The position numbers were made by a program, and so were the translations under genes. A DNA stretch of 64,000 nucleotides. It comes from Bacteroidia bacterium. GTDB lineage: Bacteria > Bacteroidota > Bacteroidia > Chitinophagales > UBA2359. Shown here piece by piece: positions 63,739 to 64,000 of this stretch (the first letter of the stretch is position 1; every line of letters starts with the position of its first letter). The notes beneath the pieces were generated by a model. That model was not told the DNA's origin. It ran no database searches and saw only the letters and a list, made by a program, of their open reading frames with translations. The stretch covers positions 60,324 to 124,323 of the forward strand of contig JAUHXA010000012.1 in the NCBI GenBank assembly GCA_030427245.1, read 5' to 3'.

Positions 63739-64000
63739 TTCTCCTTCTGTAGCGACTTCAGCAAATGGACGCTGAATCGTAATCTGAATATTAGGAAATG
63801 GGGCGGCGATTACAGTAATAGTTTCTGCTGGATTGTTACCTACTATGGTGCTATTACCACCATTAAAATCTTGCCGTTTATTTTTTGATAGGATTTTATA
63901 GTAAAATCTATACTGGCATTAACGGTAATGCCTATATCCGATGTTACTCGGACTACTTTAAAAACTATACACCAAAGGAGAAATGGGATAACTCTTTGCG
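63739..64000 (-). pseudogene. Upstream part of the same protein, apparently frameshifted
   Basis: Reading the minus strand from the right edge, a frame with VRVTSDIGITVNASIDFTIK is protein-like, but it must change frame near the A6 run around 63882-63887 to continue into NGGNSTIVGNNPAETIT and the next gene. The frame used downstream has a stop at 63919-63921. A second possible slip is near a T5 run at about 63960. This may reflect sequencing errors at homopolymers, pseudogenisation or, least likely, programmed frameshifting. Confidence 0.4.

Overview
The window is AT-rich chromosomal DNA from a member of the Bacteroidota, probably of the Saprospiria/Chitinophagia type. Three things support this. 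There are C-terminal type IX secretion (T9SS) sorting domains of both type A and type B. Promoter-like sequences fit the Bacteroidota -33/-7 consensus (TTTG, about 19 nt, TAnnTTTG), while clear Shine-Dalgarno sites are absent. Several lineage-typical families occur: secreted GH10 xylanase, GH3/beta-lactamase fusion, CrtZ/CrtY carotenoid genes and a GG-leader peptide. No tRNA, rRNA, CRISPR array or complete insertion sequence was seen.

Layout. 1-2.2 kb: a class 1 isoprenoid-synthase-like protein with altered metal motifs, a partial ORF and a small Cys-rich protein. 2.2-12.8 kb: housekeeping genes (photolyase, mltG, purH, coaX, an acetyltransferase), a di-heme peroxidase lipoprotein, carotenoid hydroxylase crtZ and unknown secreted proteins. 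12.8-24.5 kb: GH3/serine-hydrolase fusion, a GG-leader peptide precursor, a TPR lipoprotein, a caspase-like lipoprotein, a DoxX-like membrane protein and a TPR-CHAT protein. 24.6-36 kb: SulP transporter, DUF983 protein, T9SS-exported GH10 xylanase, the trkA-trkH potassium-uptake operon and a large T9SS type B cell-surface protein. 36-40 kb: an ALDH7-type dehydrogenase, then a HipA-like kinase/DUF3037-like pair followed by a small inverted-repeat element. 40-46.6 kb: a molybdenum hydroxylase pair (iorAB-like), an SdrD-B-like protein and a trypsin-like protease. 46.6-52.5 kb: an MmeI-type restriction-modification enzyme whose specificity region looks exchanged, an orphan HigA-like antitoxin, a repeat-rich spacer and gyrB. 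52.7-61.6 kb: an Fe(II)/2OG oxygenase-like protein, two tandem secreted paralogues, a PKD/T9SS protein, pepP, pssA, crtY and a lipoprotein. 61.7-64 kb: an AAA+ ATPase of the type found in extracellular contractile injection system (eCIS) loci and the end of a putative eCIS-associated protein. The locus runs off the right edge.

The points most worth a second look are:
- two families of small non-coding palindromic repeats: a 56-bp hairpin in three copies, and a roughly 130-bp element with 14-bp terminal repeats and near-perfect 9-bp flanking duplications in two copies;
- the HipA-like/DUF3037-like pair;
- the mosaic MmeI enzyme beside an orphan antitoxin;
- the solitary RiPP-like precursor;
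- the eCIS edge with apparent homopolymer frameshifts.
All family assignments come from reading motifs by eye. No database search was run.
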